Origin: Pseudoalteromonas sp. XI10
GTDB lineage: Bacteria > Pseudomonadota > Gammaproteobacteria > Enterobacterales > Alteromonadaceae
DNA: 64,000 bases
Direction: 5' to 3'
NCBI RefSeq assembly: GCF_001469895.1
Contig: NZ_LOPY01000019.1
Coordinates: forward strand, 62,001 to 126,000
Under the pieces are notes generated by a model. That model saw only the letters and a program-made list of their open reading frames with translations. It did no database searches and had not been told where the DNA came from. Position 1 is the stretch's first letter. Every line of letters starts with the position of its first letter. Both the position numbers and the translations under genes were made by a program. This document shows positions 9,676-18,996 of the stretch, piece by piece.

Positions 9676-10977
9676 ATGCCAAGTTATGCAAACCGATACA
9701 TAAGTAGTTTAACCAGAGAAACGTATGCCCTAATTCTTGCCGGTGGACGTGGCTCACGTTTACATGAATTAACAGACTGGCGTGCTAAACCAGCAGTCTA
9801 TTTTGGTGGTAAACACCGAATAATCGACTTTCCATTGTCGAATTGTATTAATTCAGGTATCCGTCGAGTTGGTATTGCTACTCAATATAAGTCGCACTCG
9901 TTAATTCGTCACGTAAACCGTGCATGGGGTCACTTTAAGAAAGAATTGGGTGAATCTGTAGAGATTTTACCTGCATCTCAGCGATATGGTGACGAGTGGT
10001 ATTGCGGTACAGCTGATGCGGTATTCCAAAATATGGATATCATCCGTCATGAACTGCCTAAGTATGTCATGATCCTCTCTGGTGACCACGTATATTGTAT
10101 GGACTACGGCGGTTTATTGGCAAAACATGTTGAGACAGGTGCTGATATGACGGTTTGTTGTATTGAAGTACCTTGCGAAGAAGCTGCAGATACATTTGGT
10201 GTAATGACGGTTGATGAAAGCAATCGTGTCCGTCGTTTTGATGAAAAGCCTGCTGAGCCAACGTCTGTACCGGGTAAACCAGGAACCTGCTTAGCATCAA
10301 TGGGTAACTATATTTTCAATACTGAGTTCTTATTTGAACAATTGAAAAAAGACGCAGAAACGGAAGGCTCAGGCCGTGATTTCGGTCACGATATCATCCC
10401 AGCTATCATCGAAGAGCATAACGTGTTTGCATATCCGTTTAGAGATTCTAACACAGATGGTCAACCATACTGGCGCGATGTGGGTACGCTTGATTCATTC
10501 TGGGAAGCTAACATGGAGCTGGTAATGCCAGAGCCTCAGCTTGACCTTTATGATCCAAAATGGCCAATCTGGACTTATCAGGAGCAGTTACCACCTGCTA
10601 AGTTTATTTTTGATGATGATGACAGACGTGGAATGGCTGTTGATTCAACAGTTTCGGGTGGTTGTATTATCTCTGGCTCTAAAGTTAAAAAGTCACTGCT
10701 GTTCTCGAATGTATATGTTCACTCATTCTGTGAAATTGAAGAGTCTGTGATTTTACCTGGTGCGAAAATACAGCGAAATTGCCGAATTAGGCGTGCTATT
10801 ATTGACCGTAATTGTGAGATCCCAGCAGGCCTAGAAATTGGCTACGATCACAAAGCTGACAAAGAAAATGGTTTTAGAGTCTCGAAAAAAGGGATTGTGT
10901 TGGTAACTCGTGATATGTTGAATGAACTTGCAAAAAAGTTAAAACAACAAGAACAAGATAATAAACGACTTGCTTAA
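9676..10977 (+). CDS. glgC: Glucose-1-phosphate adenylyltransferase (ADP-glucose pyrophosphorylase)
   Basis: A 433-residue nucleotidyltransferase that makes ADP-glucose from ATP and glucose-1-phosphate, the committed step of bacterial glycogen synthesis. The N-terminal Rossmann-like domain carries [20 protein letters not shown], then [15 protein letters not shown] and the sugar-phosphate block FGVM...RRFDEKP. The C-terminal third is a left-handed beta-helix ([31 protein letters not shown]). The ATG at 9676 follows GGAGAGAG. It lies 18 bases after glgP, in the same operon, and is followed by a strong terminator, which separates it from glgA. Confidence 0.95.
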   Translation: MPSYANRYISSLTRETYALILAGGRGSRLHELTDWRAKPAVYFGGKHRIIDFPLSNCINSGIRRVGIATQYKSHSLIRHVNRAWGHFKKELGESVEILPASQRYGDEWYCGTADAVFQNMDIIRHELPKYVMILSGDHVYCMDYGGLLAKHVETGADMTVCCIEVPCEEAADTFGVMTVDESNRVRRFDEKPAEPTSVPGKPGTCLASMGNYIFNTEFLFEQLKKDAETEGSGRDFGHDIIPAIIEEHNVFAYPFRDSNTDGQPYWRDVGTLDSFWEANMELVMPEPQLDLYDPKWPIWTYQEQLPPAKFIFDDDDRRGMAVDSTVSGGCIISGSKVKKSLLFSNVYVHSFCEIEESVILPGAKIQRNCRIRRAIIDRNCEIPAGLEIGYDHKADKENGFRVSKKGIVLVTRDMLNELAKKLKQQEQDNKRLA

Positions 10978-10996
10978 GCAATCGCGTTAAATGAAA

Positions 10997-11019
10997 AAGG
11001 GAGGGCATGTCCCTCCCTT
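10997..11019 (+). terminator. Rho-independent-type terminator after glgC
   Basis: A perfect 9-bp stem (AAGGGAGGG at 10997-11005 with CCCTCCCTT at 11011-11019) and a 5-base loop, followed by an AT-rich tail. It lies 20 bases after the glgC stop and probably attenuates or ends transcription before glgA. Confidence 0.75.
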
Positions 11020-11034
11020 ATTTATATTTGAATA

Positions 11035-11074
11035 ATACCAATTCGCTTAATTAAGTATTATTGCTGATTGGTAT
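11035..11074 (+). repeat. 40-bp imperfect palindromic intergenic repeat, copy 1
   Basis: The element begins ATACCAATTCGCTTAATTAA and ends GATTGGTAT, with inverted outer ends (ATACCAAT and ATTGGTAT). Its reverse complement matches 58038-58077 at 37 of 40 positions. It sits between the glgC terminator and the glgA start. Two near-identical copies 47 kb apart, both intergenic, indicate a dispersed small repeat of this genome. Confidence 0.8.
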
Positions 11075-11100
11075 AACAGTTTTATGGAGTACTGCAAAGC

Positions 11101-12639
11101 ATGCATGTATTGATGGTAGCTGCAGAGAATGATGCATTACCGAATGCAAAAGTCGGTGGTGTAGCGGATGTTGTTAGAGATTGTCCTAAAGCGTTAGTAG
11201 AAAAAGGCCTTACTGTTGATGTGGTGATCCCTGATTATGGCTTTGATTATTTAGAGCGTCATCACATAGGTGTAGTGCATGTGCCATTTGCAGGTCAAAT
11301 GCAAAAACTGGATGTGTGGAAGCTCGCTCAAAGTGATGAAGGTGTAACGCAACTACTTATATCTCATTGGGAATTTAGCCGCCATAATGGTGCTGTTTAT
11401 TGTAATGATGAACCAGGCCGCCCATTTGCAACCGATGCAAGTAAGTTTGCTCTTTTCAACGCTGCAGTTTGCGAGGCCTTATTACAAGGGCTTATCCGCA
11501 CGCCGGATGTTGTGCATTTACATGACTGGCACAGTGCCTGTGTTGCTCTATTACTAAAAACAGACAGCCGCTATAAAAAGCTATCGCACTTATTTTTAGC
11601 TTACACAGTACATAACCTTGCATTGCAAGGGATACGTCCTTTCAAAGGCGATAGCTCAAGCCTAGAAGCCTGGTTCCCAAGTTTAGGTTATAACGGCGAA
11701 CGGTTATGCGATCCGCGTTATTTTGATTGCTTTAACCCAATGCGCAGCGCAATTAATTTGGTGGATAAAGTACATCTTGTATCGCCAACTTATTGCCAAG
11801 AAGTACTGCGCCCAAGTGATGCAGAAAAAGGCTTCTTTGGTGGTGAGGGGCTCGAAGCTGACTTGCGAGCTGCTTATGAACAAGGCCGCGTAGTGGGCAT
11901 TCTTAATGGTTGCGAATACCCTGGAATGAAGCTTGAAGACATTAGTTTAGCGAGTCTTTATCGACATGCCGAAAGTGCATTATTTCAATGGATGGCAAAA
12001 AGTCCGGTCTTAGATTCAAGTTATTACATAGCGCATCAACGCTTACTTAAATTTAAAACTCAGCCGTTTTCAGGGCCATTAGTAACCAGTGTGGGCCGTT
12101 TAACGGACCAAAAAGCACTGTTACTTCGCCAGCCTTTTGATAAAGGACTGGTGTTAGATGAGTTGTGTCAGCGCTTAAAACAACATAACGGCTATATGAT
12201 TATTTTAGGCTCAGGGGATGCTGAACTTGAGCAAATTATGACATCGGTTATGGCTCGCCAAGAAAACCTGCTATTTTTAAAAGGGTACGCACATTTTGTT
12301 GGCGAATACATGTATCACTTAGGCGATTTATTTTTAATGCCAAGTTCTTTTGAGCCATGTGGTATCAGCCAGATGTTAGCAATGCGAGCAGGCCAGCCAT
12401 GTTTAGTCCATGGTGTAGGTGGTTTGCGCGATACGGTAGAGCATCATGTGAGTGGTTTTAGTTTTCAAGGTGAGAGTTTAGCATCACAAAGCTACGAACT
12501 TGTTACTAGTTTTAGCGATGCGCTTGAGCTTAAGAAATCACAACCAGAACAATGGTGTTCAATATGTGAACAGGCTAAAAATGCCCGTTTTACGTGGCAA
12601 TCCGTTGCAGAAGGCTATTTATCAGGCTTATATCAATAA
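11101..12639 (+). CDS. glgA: Glycogen synthase (ADP-glucose type)
   Basis: A 512-residue GT5 glycosyltransferase that elongates alpha-1,4-glucan from ADP-glucose. The N-terminal domain carries the donor-binding motif KVGGVADVVRD (residues about 16-26) and HLHDWHSACVALL. The C-terminal domain has TSVGRLTDQKALLL and the signature MPSSFEPCGISQMLAMRAG followed by HGVGGLRDTV. It is somewhat longer than many bacterial GlgA proteins. It is separated from glgC by 123 bases that hold a terminator and a repeat, so it may have its own promoter there. Confidence 0.94.
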   Translation: MHVLMVAAENDALPNAKVGGVADVVRDCPKALVEKGLTVDVVIPDYGFDYLERHHIGVVHVPFAGQMQKLDVWKLAQSDEGVTQLLISHWEFSRHNGAVYCNDEPGRPFATDASKFALFNAAVCEALLQGLIRTPDVVHLHDWHSACVALLLKTDSRYKKLSHLFLAYTVHNLALQGIRPFKGDSSSLEAWFPSLGYNGERLCDPRYFDCFNPMRSAINLVDKVHLVSPTYCQEVLRPSDAEKGFFGGEGLEADLRAAYEQGRVVGILNGCEYPGMKLEDISLASLYRHAESALFQWMAKSPVLDSSYYIAHQRLLKFKTQPFSGPLVTSVGRLTDQKALLLRQPFDKGLVLDELCQRLKQHNGYMIILGSGDAELEQIMTSVMARQENLLFLKGYAHFVGEYMYHLGDLFLMPSSFEPCGISQMLAMRAGQPCLVHGVGGLRDTVEHHVSGFSFQGESLASQSYELVTSFSDALELKKSQPEQWCSICEQAKNARFTWQSVAEGYLSGLYQ

Positions 12640-12730
12640 AAAATGCGTGATTCATGGTAATTAAGTGACTTTTTTGTCAATTTCAGCTATTAATTACTTA
12701 GTGTGAGATAAAATATAAAAAGTAGGTAAA

Positions 12731-13945
12731 GTGGCTGTATTTGTTGCTAGGCAAGCGGTCTTTAATCGTCGTCAACAAGTTGTCGCCTATGAGCTACTAT
12801 TTAGAGATAGTTTAAAAAATAGTTTTCCTGATGTGTCAGAGAGTACGGCAACGGCTCGGCTGATTATGGAAAACCAGCTCAATTTAGGTACCCGTCATAT
12901 TACGTCGGGCAAAAAAGCATTAATTAATATAGGTCCAGAGTCTTTGAAGCTGGACCTTTGCGCGTTTTTGCCAACTCAAGATGTGGTGATTGAGTTACTC
13001 GAAACTATGGAACCTACCGACGAAAATTACGAATATTGTCGCGAGCTTTTTCACAATAACTACAAGTTGGCACTGGATGATTTTGTCTACCAACCTGAGT
13101 GGGATCGCTTTTTAAAACTTATTCGTCTTATCAAGTTTGATGTTCAGCAAACACCCTTTGAAGAAATTGCCCCTGTTGTAAATAAGCTTAAAAAACATAA
13201 AAAAATAAAGCTTTTGGCTGAAAAGCTTGAAACAGCCGATGATTACGACAAAGCATATAAAATGGGCTTTGATTTCTTTCAAGGTTATTTCTTTGCTAAA
13301 CCCAAAATGATTCAGCATCGCGATATTGATTACAACTACGCGCTGGTATTATCAATTTATGCTGAAGTCATGCGCCCAGATCCAAACATTAGCGAAATTG
13401 CAGGTTTGTTCTCGTTAGATACCGCACTTGCTTATAAATTGCTACGCTTAATTAATAGCGGCGTGTTTCCTATCAAAAGTAAAATTGGCTCTCTAAAACA
13501 AGCGCTTGTATATTTAGGACATGAACGACTGAAAAAGTTTGTAAGCCTAATTATTACTGCCCACAGTGCCCAGTCAAAACCAGCCGAGCTTACTCGGCTT
13601 TGTGTTGTTAGAGCGCGCTTTTGCGAATTAATAGCGCAGCGTGTTGCTAAGCAACAAACTGGTGAGGCATTTTTAACGGGACTGTTTTCGTTGCTCGATG
13701 CCATATTAGATCAGCCAATGGAAAAGCTATTGGATCGATTGCCGTTTCCTGACGAAATTCATGCCGCTCTCATGCAAGAAAAAAATATTCTCTACTACAT
13801 ACTAGAGACTGTCAAAGCGTACGAAACTGGTAGTTGGTGGGCACTCGAACAGGCTGTTGCCTATCTAAGTATTGAAAGTGCTGACCTTCCCAAGATATAC
13901 GAAAATGCAGTAAATTGGAGCGATAGCTGCAGGCAAAACCTATAA
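12731..13945 (+). CDS. EAL plus HDOD domain signalling protein (YuxH family)
   Basis: A 404-residue cytoplasmic protein. Residues about 1-200 are an EAL domain: AYELLFR in the EAL position, VVIELLE, LALDDF, RLIKFDV, LLAEKLET and FFQGYFF. The DDF motif is not followed by the usual G-T-G loop, so cyclic-di-GMP phosphodiesterase activity is doubtful. Residues about 205-400 are an HDOD domain (ALAYKLLRLINSGVFPI, LKQALVYLGHERLKKFVSLI, FLTGLFSLLDAIL). The start is GTG, with TAGG six to nine bases upstream. It is 7 bases from the next gene and could be cotranscribed with it. Confidence 0.85.
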   Translation: MAVFVARQAVFNRRQQVVAYELLFRDSLKNSFPDVSESTATARLIMENQLNLGTRHITSGKKALINIGPESLKLDLCAFLPTQDVVIELLETMEPTDENYEYCRELFHNNYKLALDDFVYQPEWDRFLKLIRLIKFDVQQTPFEEIAPVVNKLKKHKKIKLLAEKLETADDYDKAYKMGFDFFQGYFFAKPKMIQHRDIDYNYALVLSIYAEVMRPDPNISEIAGLFSLDTALAYKLLRLINSGVFPIKSKIGSLKQALVYLGHERLKKFVSLIITAHSAQSKPAELTRLCVVRARFCELIAQRVAKQQTGEAFLTGLFSLLDAILDQPMEKLLDRLPFPDEIHAALMQEKNILYYILETVKAYETGSWWALEQAVAYLSIESADLPKIYENAVNWSDSCRQNL

Positions 13946-13952
13946 GGGATTT

Positions 13953-15035
13953 ATGCGCAATATAAATATGGATGTTTTACGAGGTATTGCGGTACTCGGC
14001 TTGATGTTTATGAACATCTACACCTTTGCTGTGTTTGAGTATGATTATACCCCAAGTGCTACGCCACCATTTTCAGATTCACTCATTCACACCATAAATA
14101 CAGTGTTTATCGATGGGCGCTTTAGGAGCCTTTTTTGCTTGTTATTTGGTGCGTCTTTAGTTATTCAATGGCAGCTTTGGCAAAGCGTCGAGAAGCAACA
14201 TAAGCGGCTAAAAGTTTTGGCTTTTATTGGCCTTGCCCATGGCTTTTTATTGTGGGCTGGCGATATTTTGTTTATTTATGCTTGTGCAGGCTGGTTAACC
14301 CTTAAATTTAGCCAGCAAGATAACGAAAAAATACTGCGTATGGGCATGTTGTTCTTAGTTCTCGGTGCCTTTATTTCATTTTTACTTGCCTTTGTAGAGC
14401 CTGAGTTTAGCCCTGTAACGAGAAGCTCTGAGAGTTTTTTAATGGCGTATGACGCGGCTTATTCTTCTTATTTTGCAGGATTCGTCAGTAACTTTTTGAT
14501 TTTTATAATAATGCTTATTGCTGTGCCGCTTATCACTATGTGGATGACTGCAGGGTTAATGCTGGTTGGCGTTTATTTATATAAACAAGGGGTATTTGTT
14601 AAAGGTTTAACACACTCTCAGCTTAAATTGATTGTTCCGGCAGCGATAAGTTTAACGGCTCTAAGGTTGATGATAGAGCCTGACCAAAGTGTATTCATGT
14701 ACGCGGTTGCTGAGCCAATTAATTGGCTTGCTGCTTTAGCTATGGCCATTTGTTATTGCCACATCATTGTGAAAATAGTTAAAAACTCCCCCAGTAACTG
14801 GTTATTGCTACAGCAAGCTGGTCGCATGTCATTAACGCTGTATCTAATGCAAACAGTGATTTTTATCCTGTTTTTTAAAGTCGCATACCCAACCGCAGCA
14901 CTTAATTTTGATCGCATAGATTATTGGTTGGTTATTGCTATTGTGCTTGTTTTTCAATTGTTTTTTTGTAAAGTGTATAGTCAGTACTTTACACATGGTC
15001 CGTGTGAATTAATTTGGCGGAAATTGTCTAGATAA
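13953..15035 (+). CDS. DUF418-family integral membrane protein
   Basis: A 360-residue polytopic inner-membrane protein resembling the YeiB/DUF418 group: N-terminal block MDVLRGIAVLGLMFMNIY, then FIDGRFRSLFCLLFGASL, and a C-terminal region ending with GPCELIWRKL. About eight to ten hydrophobic segments can be counted. The family function is not established; a transport role has been suggested because of distant similarity to acyltransferase-3-like membrane proteins. The start is 7 bases after the EAL/HDOD gene with AAGGG upstream. Confidence 0.85.
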   Translation: MRNINMDVLRGIAVLGLMFMNIYTFAVFEYDYTPSATPPFSDSLIHTINTVFIDGRFRSLFCLLFGASLVIQWQLWQSVEKQHKRLKVLAFIGLAHGFLLWAGDILFIYACAGWLTLKFSQQDNEKILRMGMLFLVLGAFISFLLAFVEPEFSPVTRSSESFLMAYDAAYSSYFAGFVSNFLIFIIMLIAVPLITMWMTAGLMLVGVYLYKQGVFVKGLTHSQLKLIVPAAISLTALRLMIEPDQSVFMYAVAEPINWLAALAMAICYCHIIVKIVKNSPSNWLLLQQAGRMSLTLYLMQTVIFILFFKVAYPTAALNFDRIDYWLVIAIVLVFQLFFCKVYSQYFTHGPCELIWRKLSR

Positions 15036-15078
15036 TTCCTCGTATACTACAATCAAAGAAAAACAAAGCGGAGTGGTA

Positions 15079-16170
15079 ATGCGAGTTTGCTTGTTGGTTT
15101 TTACATTGCTTTGCTGTTCACCACTTTATGCTGGCGAGCAATTCTCTGTGCTGTTAGTTAATCCCTCTGTTAAAAGCGATGTATTTTGGCAAAAAGTGAC
15201 TGATGTGATGCAGGTTGCTGCCAAGCAAAATAATGTTTCCCTCACAACAATTTATGGTGGTGGAAATCGCCACATTCAATTAGCCGAACTAAAACAATAC
15301 CTGCAATATAACCCTAAACCTGATTACGCAATTTTAATCAATTACCCAGGTGGCGCAGAGCAGTCAATGAGCTTGCTTGAACAACACAAAGTACAATTTA
15401 TCACCCTTGAAGAAACGATTGTTGGCGTAGAGCGAGACGAAGTCGGTAAACCCCGTCAGCGTTTTAAATATTGGTTAGGTGAAGTATTTCACGATAACTT
15501 CAAAGCGGGTGAACAACTTGGCAAAGCCTTACTTGATGAGGCAAAAAATGCGCAGCAAACGCCTCACTTTGTCGCTATCAATGGCCATTATGGCACTGAA
15601 TCTGACACCCGTAGTGACGGCCTTGTTCATTATTTACGAAAACAAGATGTTGAGCTTGAGCAAGTTGTGTATGCAAATTGGAGTAAGCAGGAGGCCGCTA
15701 ATAAAGTGAGCCGATTATTACAACGACACCCAGATACGAATGTGATTTGGTGCGCCTCTGATTTAATGGCACAAGGTGCTCTTGAAGCAGTAAAAGGTGA
15801 AACAGATAGAGTCTATTTCATCGGTGGCATTGATTGGCTTGATGATAATTTAGACTTAATTGAACAGCAAAAACTCACGGCCAGTGTTGGCGGGCATTTT
15901 ATGATGGGAGCGTGGGCACTAATTAGCGTTATCGATCATCATAATGGTAACCCTTATTGGAAAAACCACGATGCGATTAAGTTTCAGCTTGGGGTGATCA
16001 CAAAGCACAATATTCAAAGTTACAGCTGGCTAAGAAACATCAAAGATTGGTCGGTAATCCCTTTTGAAACCTTCTTATTGCAAAACAGCAAAAGCACTGA
16101 GTACGCATTCGATTTTGATACACTACATAGTTTATTGAGCGAAAAGCCCAAAAACGCAGCACTACACTAA
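15079..16170 (+). CDS. Periplasmic substrate-binding protein (type 1, sugar-binding-like), orphan
   Basis: A 363-residue protein with a cleavable signal peptide (MRVCLLVFTLLCCSPLYA, cleavage after A) and the two-lobed type 1 periplasmic-binding fold: FSVLLVNPSVKSDVFWQKVTDVMQVAAKQ, FVAINGHYGTESDTRSDGL and VIWCASDLMAQGALEAV. ATG 15079 preceded by GGAG is chosen over a GTG six bases upstream. No ABC permease or ATPase lies nearby, so it may serve a sensor or a distant transporter. The ligand cannot be told from sequence. Confidence 0.78.
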   Translation: MRVCLLVFTLLCCSPLYAGEQFSVLLVNPSVKSDVFWQKVTDVMQVAAKQNNVSLTTIYGGGNRHIQLAELKQYLQYNPKPDYAILINYPGGAEQSMSLLEQHKVQFITLEETIVGVERDEVGKPRQRFKYWLGEVFHDNFKAGEQLGKALLDEAKNAQQTPHFVAINGHYGTESDTRSDGLVHYLRKQDVELEQVVYANWSKQEAANKVSRLLQRHPDTNVIWCASDLMAQGALEAVKGETDRVYFIGGIDWLDDNLDLIEQQKLTASVGGHFMMGAWALISVIDHHNGNPYWKNHDAIKFQLGVITKHNIQSYSWLRNIKDWSVIPFETFLLQNSKSTEYAFDFDTLHSLLSEKPKNAALH

Positions 16171-16259
16171 AAGTGCAGTGAAAGAGCCTAGATTCTACCT
16201 AGCTTGGTAAAGGCTTCTGGTATAAACTAGCGGCTTTAAAATCCAGACAGAAGTGTGCC

Positions 16260-17204
16260 ATGACAGAGTTAAAGCGATTAAATAAATTTATCAGTGAAAC
16301 AGGTTTTTGTTCACGCCGTGAGGCAGATAAATATATTGAAGAAGGTCGTGTTACTGTTAACGGCAACTTGCCTGAAATGGGCGTAAAAGTTAGTGACGCC
16401 GATGATGTACTTATAGATGGCAAACCTTTAAAAGCAAAGCCTAAGCTGGTTTATATTGCCTATAACAAACCAGTTGGTATTACTTGTACGACTGAGCGAA
16501 AAATCCAAAGCAATATTGTTAAAGCAGTTAATTATCCAGAACGTATTTTCCCAATCGGACGCTTAGATAGACCTTCAGAAGGCTTAATTTTCTTAACTAA
16601 CGAAGGCGACATCGTTAATAAAATTCTTCGTGCTGGTAATAATCATGAAAAAGAATACGTAGTGACCGTTGATAAACCACTTAATCGTCAGTTCGTGAAT
16701 AAGATGGCAAACGGTATTCCTATCCTCGATACAGTTACTAAAAAGTGTAAGGTTAAACAAACTGGCCCACAGCAATTTACCATAGTGCTAACACAAGGCT
16801 TAAACCGCCAAATACGCCGTATGTGTGAATATTTAGGTTATGAAGTGGTGACTCTAAAGCGCACTCGAATTATGAACGTGACCCTAAAGGGTTTAAAAGT
16901 AGGGCAGTGGCGTCACTTAACCGAACAAGAAATGGCTGAGATCAATAACTCAATTGCCGACTCAGGTAAAACGGAAGAGCGTTCGATTGATGAAAACAAA
17001 CAGCCAACGCAAGCTCGTGCTAAGCAAAAGCCACGCAATGAAGAAGAAAAAAAGCGCGACTTTTCTAAATACGTGAAAAAAGCACGCAGTGATGCTAAGC
17101 AAGGTCAATCAAGAGCAAAGGCTGGCAATTCACATTCATCAAAACCAAATCAAACTAAGCGTAGCAGTACTAAACGCACAGGCACATTAAGTCTGAAAAA
17201 GTAA
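16260..17204 (+). CDS. rluF: 23S rRNA pseudouridine synthase, RluF type
   Basis: A 314-residue RsuA-family pseudouridine synthase. An S4 RNA-binding domain occupies residues 5-50 ([20 protein letters not shown]). The catalytic aspartate is in [18 protein letters not shown]. The following block [20 protein letters not shown] is characteristic of RluF, which modifies U2604 of 23S rRNA. After about residue 235 it has a low-complexity Lys/Arg/Ser/Gln tail ([16 protein letters not shown]), longer than in E. coli RluF and probably disordered and RNA-contacting. Confidence 0.88.
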   Translation: MTELKRLNKFISETGFCSRREADKYIEEGRVTVNGNLPEMGVKVSDADDVLIDGKPLKAKPKLVYIAYNKPVGITCTTERKIQSNIVKAVNYPERIFPIGRLDRPSEGLIFLTNEGDIVNKILRAGNNHEKEYVVTVDKPLNRQFVNKMANGIPILDTVTKKCKVKQTGPQQFTIVLTQGLNRQIRRMCEYLGYEVVTLKRTRIMNVTLKGLKVGQWRHLTEQEMAEINNSIADSGKTEERSIDENKQPTQARAKQKPRNEEEKKRDFSKYVKKARSDAKQGQSRAKAGNSHSSKPNQTKRSSTKRTGTLSLKK

Positions 17205-17282
17205 GCTCAGCGCATTAGAGCTCTGGCTAGTATTTATTTTAATTAGTTACCTTCAGCGTTCTAAATGATACTGATTTCAACC

Positions 17283-17825
17283 CTAGCCTTCATTAGGGTC
17301 AATGGCATCAGCTTTAAGACGGACTATTTTCTGTTGAAACTCTTTTTTAGTGAGTTTTTTCGCGATAATATCGTTAAGTTGATGTTTGTTTACAATGAAA
17401 AGCTCTTTCGTATTGTCATCTTCAAATAGTAATTGTGCTACTTCATTGTTTTTAACGCTTGCTTCAATCAATTTGAATCCATTCACAATCAAGTTAGGTC
17501 TAAAATACAGAGCAATCTGACTGTTTTGTGGAAAGTCGAAATGAGATTCAACAGTCGTGGTTGAAACAGAATCACACCCGAGCTCTAAATCGGGTGATTG
17601 TTGCCCTTCACAAATATCTGCGATTGGTGTGCCTATTTCCCCAAAAATCCATCTTGAGTTAAATATCAATCCATTTTGCCCTTCAATTGCTAAAACAGCA
17701 TCATATAAACTTTCAACGGCAACGTGAAAAGCTACATTAGACTCATGCTGATAGTATGTATTTTCATTGGCACTTAAAGTGCTACTGAGTATTGCAATCA
17801 ATAAGTAAAAACCATTTCTAAACAT
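17283..17825 (-). CDS. Secreted or periplasmic protein of unknown function
   Basis: A 180-residue protein with a signal peptide (MFRNGFYLLIAILSSTLSA, then NENTYYQHES). There are only two cysteines in the mature part (CEGQQSPDLELGCDS), suggesting one disulfide. No domain is recognised. It stands alone between rluF (convergent) and the first repeat cluster. ATG 17825 follows AAGGATTGAG. Confidence 0.6.
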   Translation of the reverse strand: MFRNGFYLLIAILSSTLSANENTYYQHESNVAFHVAVESLYDAVLAIEGQNGLIFNSRWIFGEIGTPIADICEGQQSPDLELGCDSVSTTTVESHFDFPQNSQIALYFRPNLIVNGFKLIEASVKNNEVAQLLFEDDNTKELFIVNKHQLNDIIAKKLTKKEFQQKIVRLKADAIDPNEG

Positions 17826-17880
17826 CTCAATCCTTCAAGTATTAAATCAGCAGCAATAGGTTAGCACACAAGCTGATAGG

Positions 17881-17977
17881 TTAATCATTAAATAGACACC
17901 CACTTTAAATAACAAAAAGCCCACCATAAATGGACATCCACATTAATGCTAATCATTAAACAGACACCCACTTTAAA
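17881..17977. repeat. RAYT-associated short repeats, cluster A1 (3 copies)
   Basis: Three copies of an 11-base core in the same orientation: TAGACACCCAC at 17893-17903, TGGACATCCAC at 17931-17941 and CAGACACCCAC at 17961-17971. The outer two share a longer context, TAATCATTAAA before and TTTAAA after. These cores are reverse complements of the GTGGGTGTCTA / GTGGATGTCCA units next to the transposase gene at 39701-40675. The remaining sequence to 18158 shows no gene. Confidence 0.8.
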
Positions 17978-18158
17978 CAAACCTTTTGGCAGCTAAGAGC
18001 ATACTTGCTAAGGTACTCTCACTGATAGGTTGACTTATTTAATAAAGCTGGTGCTAATTCTAGGTAGTTAGTGTTGATATTTGGAGAGGCTGAACCGGTT
18101 TTATTTGTATAGCATTTTTTAAAAGGTTGTTGATGGTTTGAATCAGGTGAAAAAATAA

Positions 18159-18392
18159 ATGTTATTTACTTTTCTTGTAATCTCATTTTTGGGATTTATA
18201 TATTTTAAGTTATTTGCGAGGAAAAGAAGTGGGCTTGCGATTTGGCTATTTTATATTTCTGCCGTCATTTTTGGCGTCTTTTCGATGAATGCTTTCATGG
18301 AGAGTGAAGAAATGTTTTACCTTGGAATTTTCTCTTTTTTTATCTTCGTAATTACTATTTATTTGATGAGTGTGAGAATAAAAAATAAGTAG
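18159..18392 (+). CDS. Small membrane protein of unknown function
   Basis: A 77-residue protein made almost entirely of three hydrophobic segments (about residues 1-17, 25-45 and 52-70) with short charged turns (ARKRSG, ESEE) and a basic C-terminus (RIKNK). It begins ATG 18159 with AGGTG about 10 bases upstream. No homologue is recognised. It is bracketed by repeat clusters A1 and A2, so it may be accessory. Confidence 0.5.
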   Translation: MLFTFLVISFLGFIYFKLFARKRSGLAIWLFYISAVIFGVFSMNAFMESEEMFYLGIFSFFIFVITIYLMSVRIKNK

Positions 18393-18506
18393 AAGCGCGT
18401 CTTTCCATTTCCCATTTGTTACCTTTAAAAAGCTATCAAGCACAGTTAACCTCAGTAGAACTGATGAGCACTTGCTGACATTTGCAGTACAATCAGTGCC
18501 ATTAAG

Positions 18507-18594
18507 TTAAATAGACACCCACTTTATTCACAACCATAACTAGACCACCATAAATGGACACCCACTTTAAAAGTAACTAGACACCCACCTTAAA
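18507..18594. repeat. RAYT-associated short repeats, cluster A2 (3 copies)
   Basis: Three cores in the same orientation as cluster A1: TAGACACCCAC at 18512-18522, TGGACACCCAC at 18555-18565 (intermediate between the two core types) and TAGACACCCAC at 18578-18588. The phrase CACCATAAATGGACA precedes the middle copy, as in cluster A1. The rest of 18393-18713 holds no evident gene. Confidence 0.8.
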
Positions 18595-18713
18595 TAACAA
18601 AATACTTATGCTAGACACAGGCGAGCTCTCGTCATCCGACTTTACCGAGAATAATAAATAAGTTAAAAATTGATAGCTGACCAATTTTGCACGACTAATA
18701 AACAGGGTTATCA

Positions 18714-18932
18714 ATGGCTAGCTTTCAGAATGCATTTATCTTTATTGCATCCCTATTGTTTGTTGGTTATGGGGTGTTGGGGTTATTAACGAATAAAATT
18801 CGTGTAGGTAGCCGAAGTTATACAGGGAGCATTAGCACCATTTATAAGCACCAAGAACCAGTGCGCTTTTATTTTTGGTGTTGCTTATTTTTATTTGCTG
18901 GCTGTGGCGGATTTTATTACCTTTTAAAATAA
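18714..18932 (+). CDS. Small inner-membrane protein of unknown function
   Basis: A 72-residue protein with two predicted transmembrane segments (FIFIASLLFVGYGVLGLL and FYFWCCLFLFAGCGGFYYLL) separated by a polar stretch (RVGSRSYTGSISTIYKHQEP). ATG 18714 has GGGTT upstream. It is followed by a clear terminator. No family is recognised; two-helix topology with a central polar loop is all that can be said. Confidence 0.5.
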   Translation: MASFQNAFIFIASLLFVGYGVLGLLTNKIRVGSRSYTGSISTIYKHQEPVRFYFWCCLFLFAGCGGFYYLLK

Positions 18933-18945
18933 TAGGTAATAAAGA

Positions 18946-18977
18946 AAAAGCCCTAACAGTTTGCTGATAGGGCTTTT
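18946..18977. terminator. Bidirectional terminator between convergent genes
   Basis: AAAAGCCCTA (18946-18955) pairs with TAGGGCTTTT (18968-18977), with an inner CAG/CTG extension and flanking A and T runs. It serves the small membrane protein on the plus strand and the efflux operon on the minus strand. Confidence 0.85.
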
Positions 18978-18996
18978 GGTTGAGAGTCAATCTGTA

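Noticed and set aside
10070..10092. TGATC followed by CGTA inside glgC
   Set aside because: The spacing is 14 bases, not 17, and it lies inside a gene with no start nearby. A similar pair near 4030 has only 11 bases.
18246..18443. Minus-strand open frame over the small membrane protein
   Set aside because: It is antisense to a frame with a better start site and clear membrane-protein composition.
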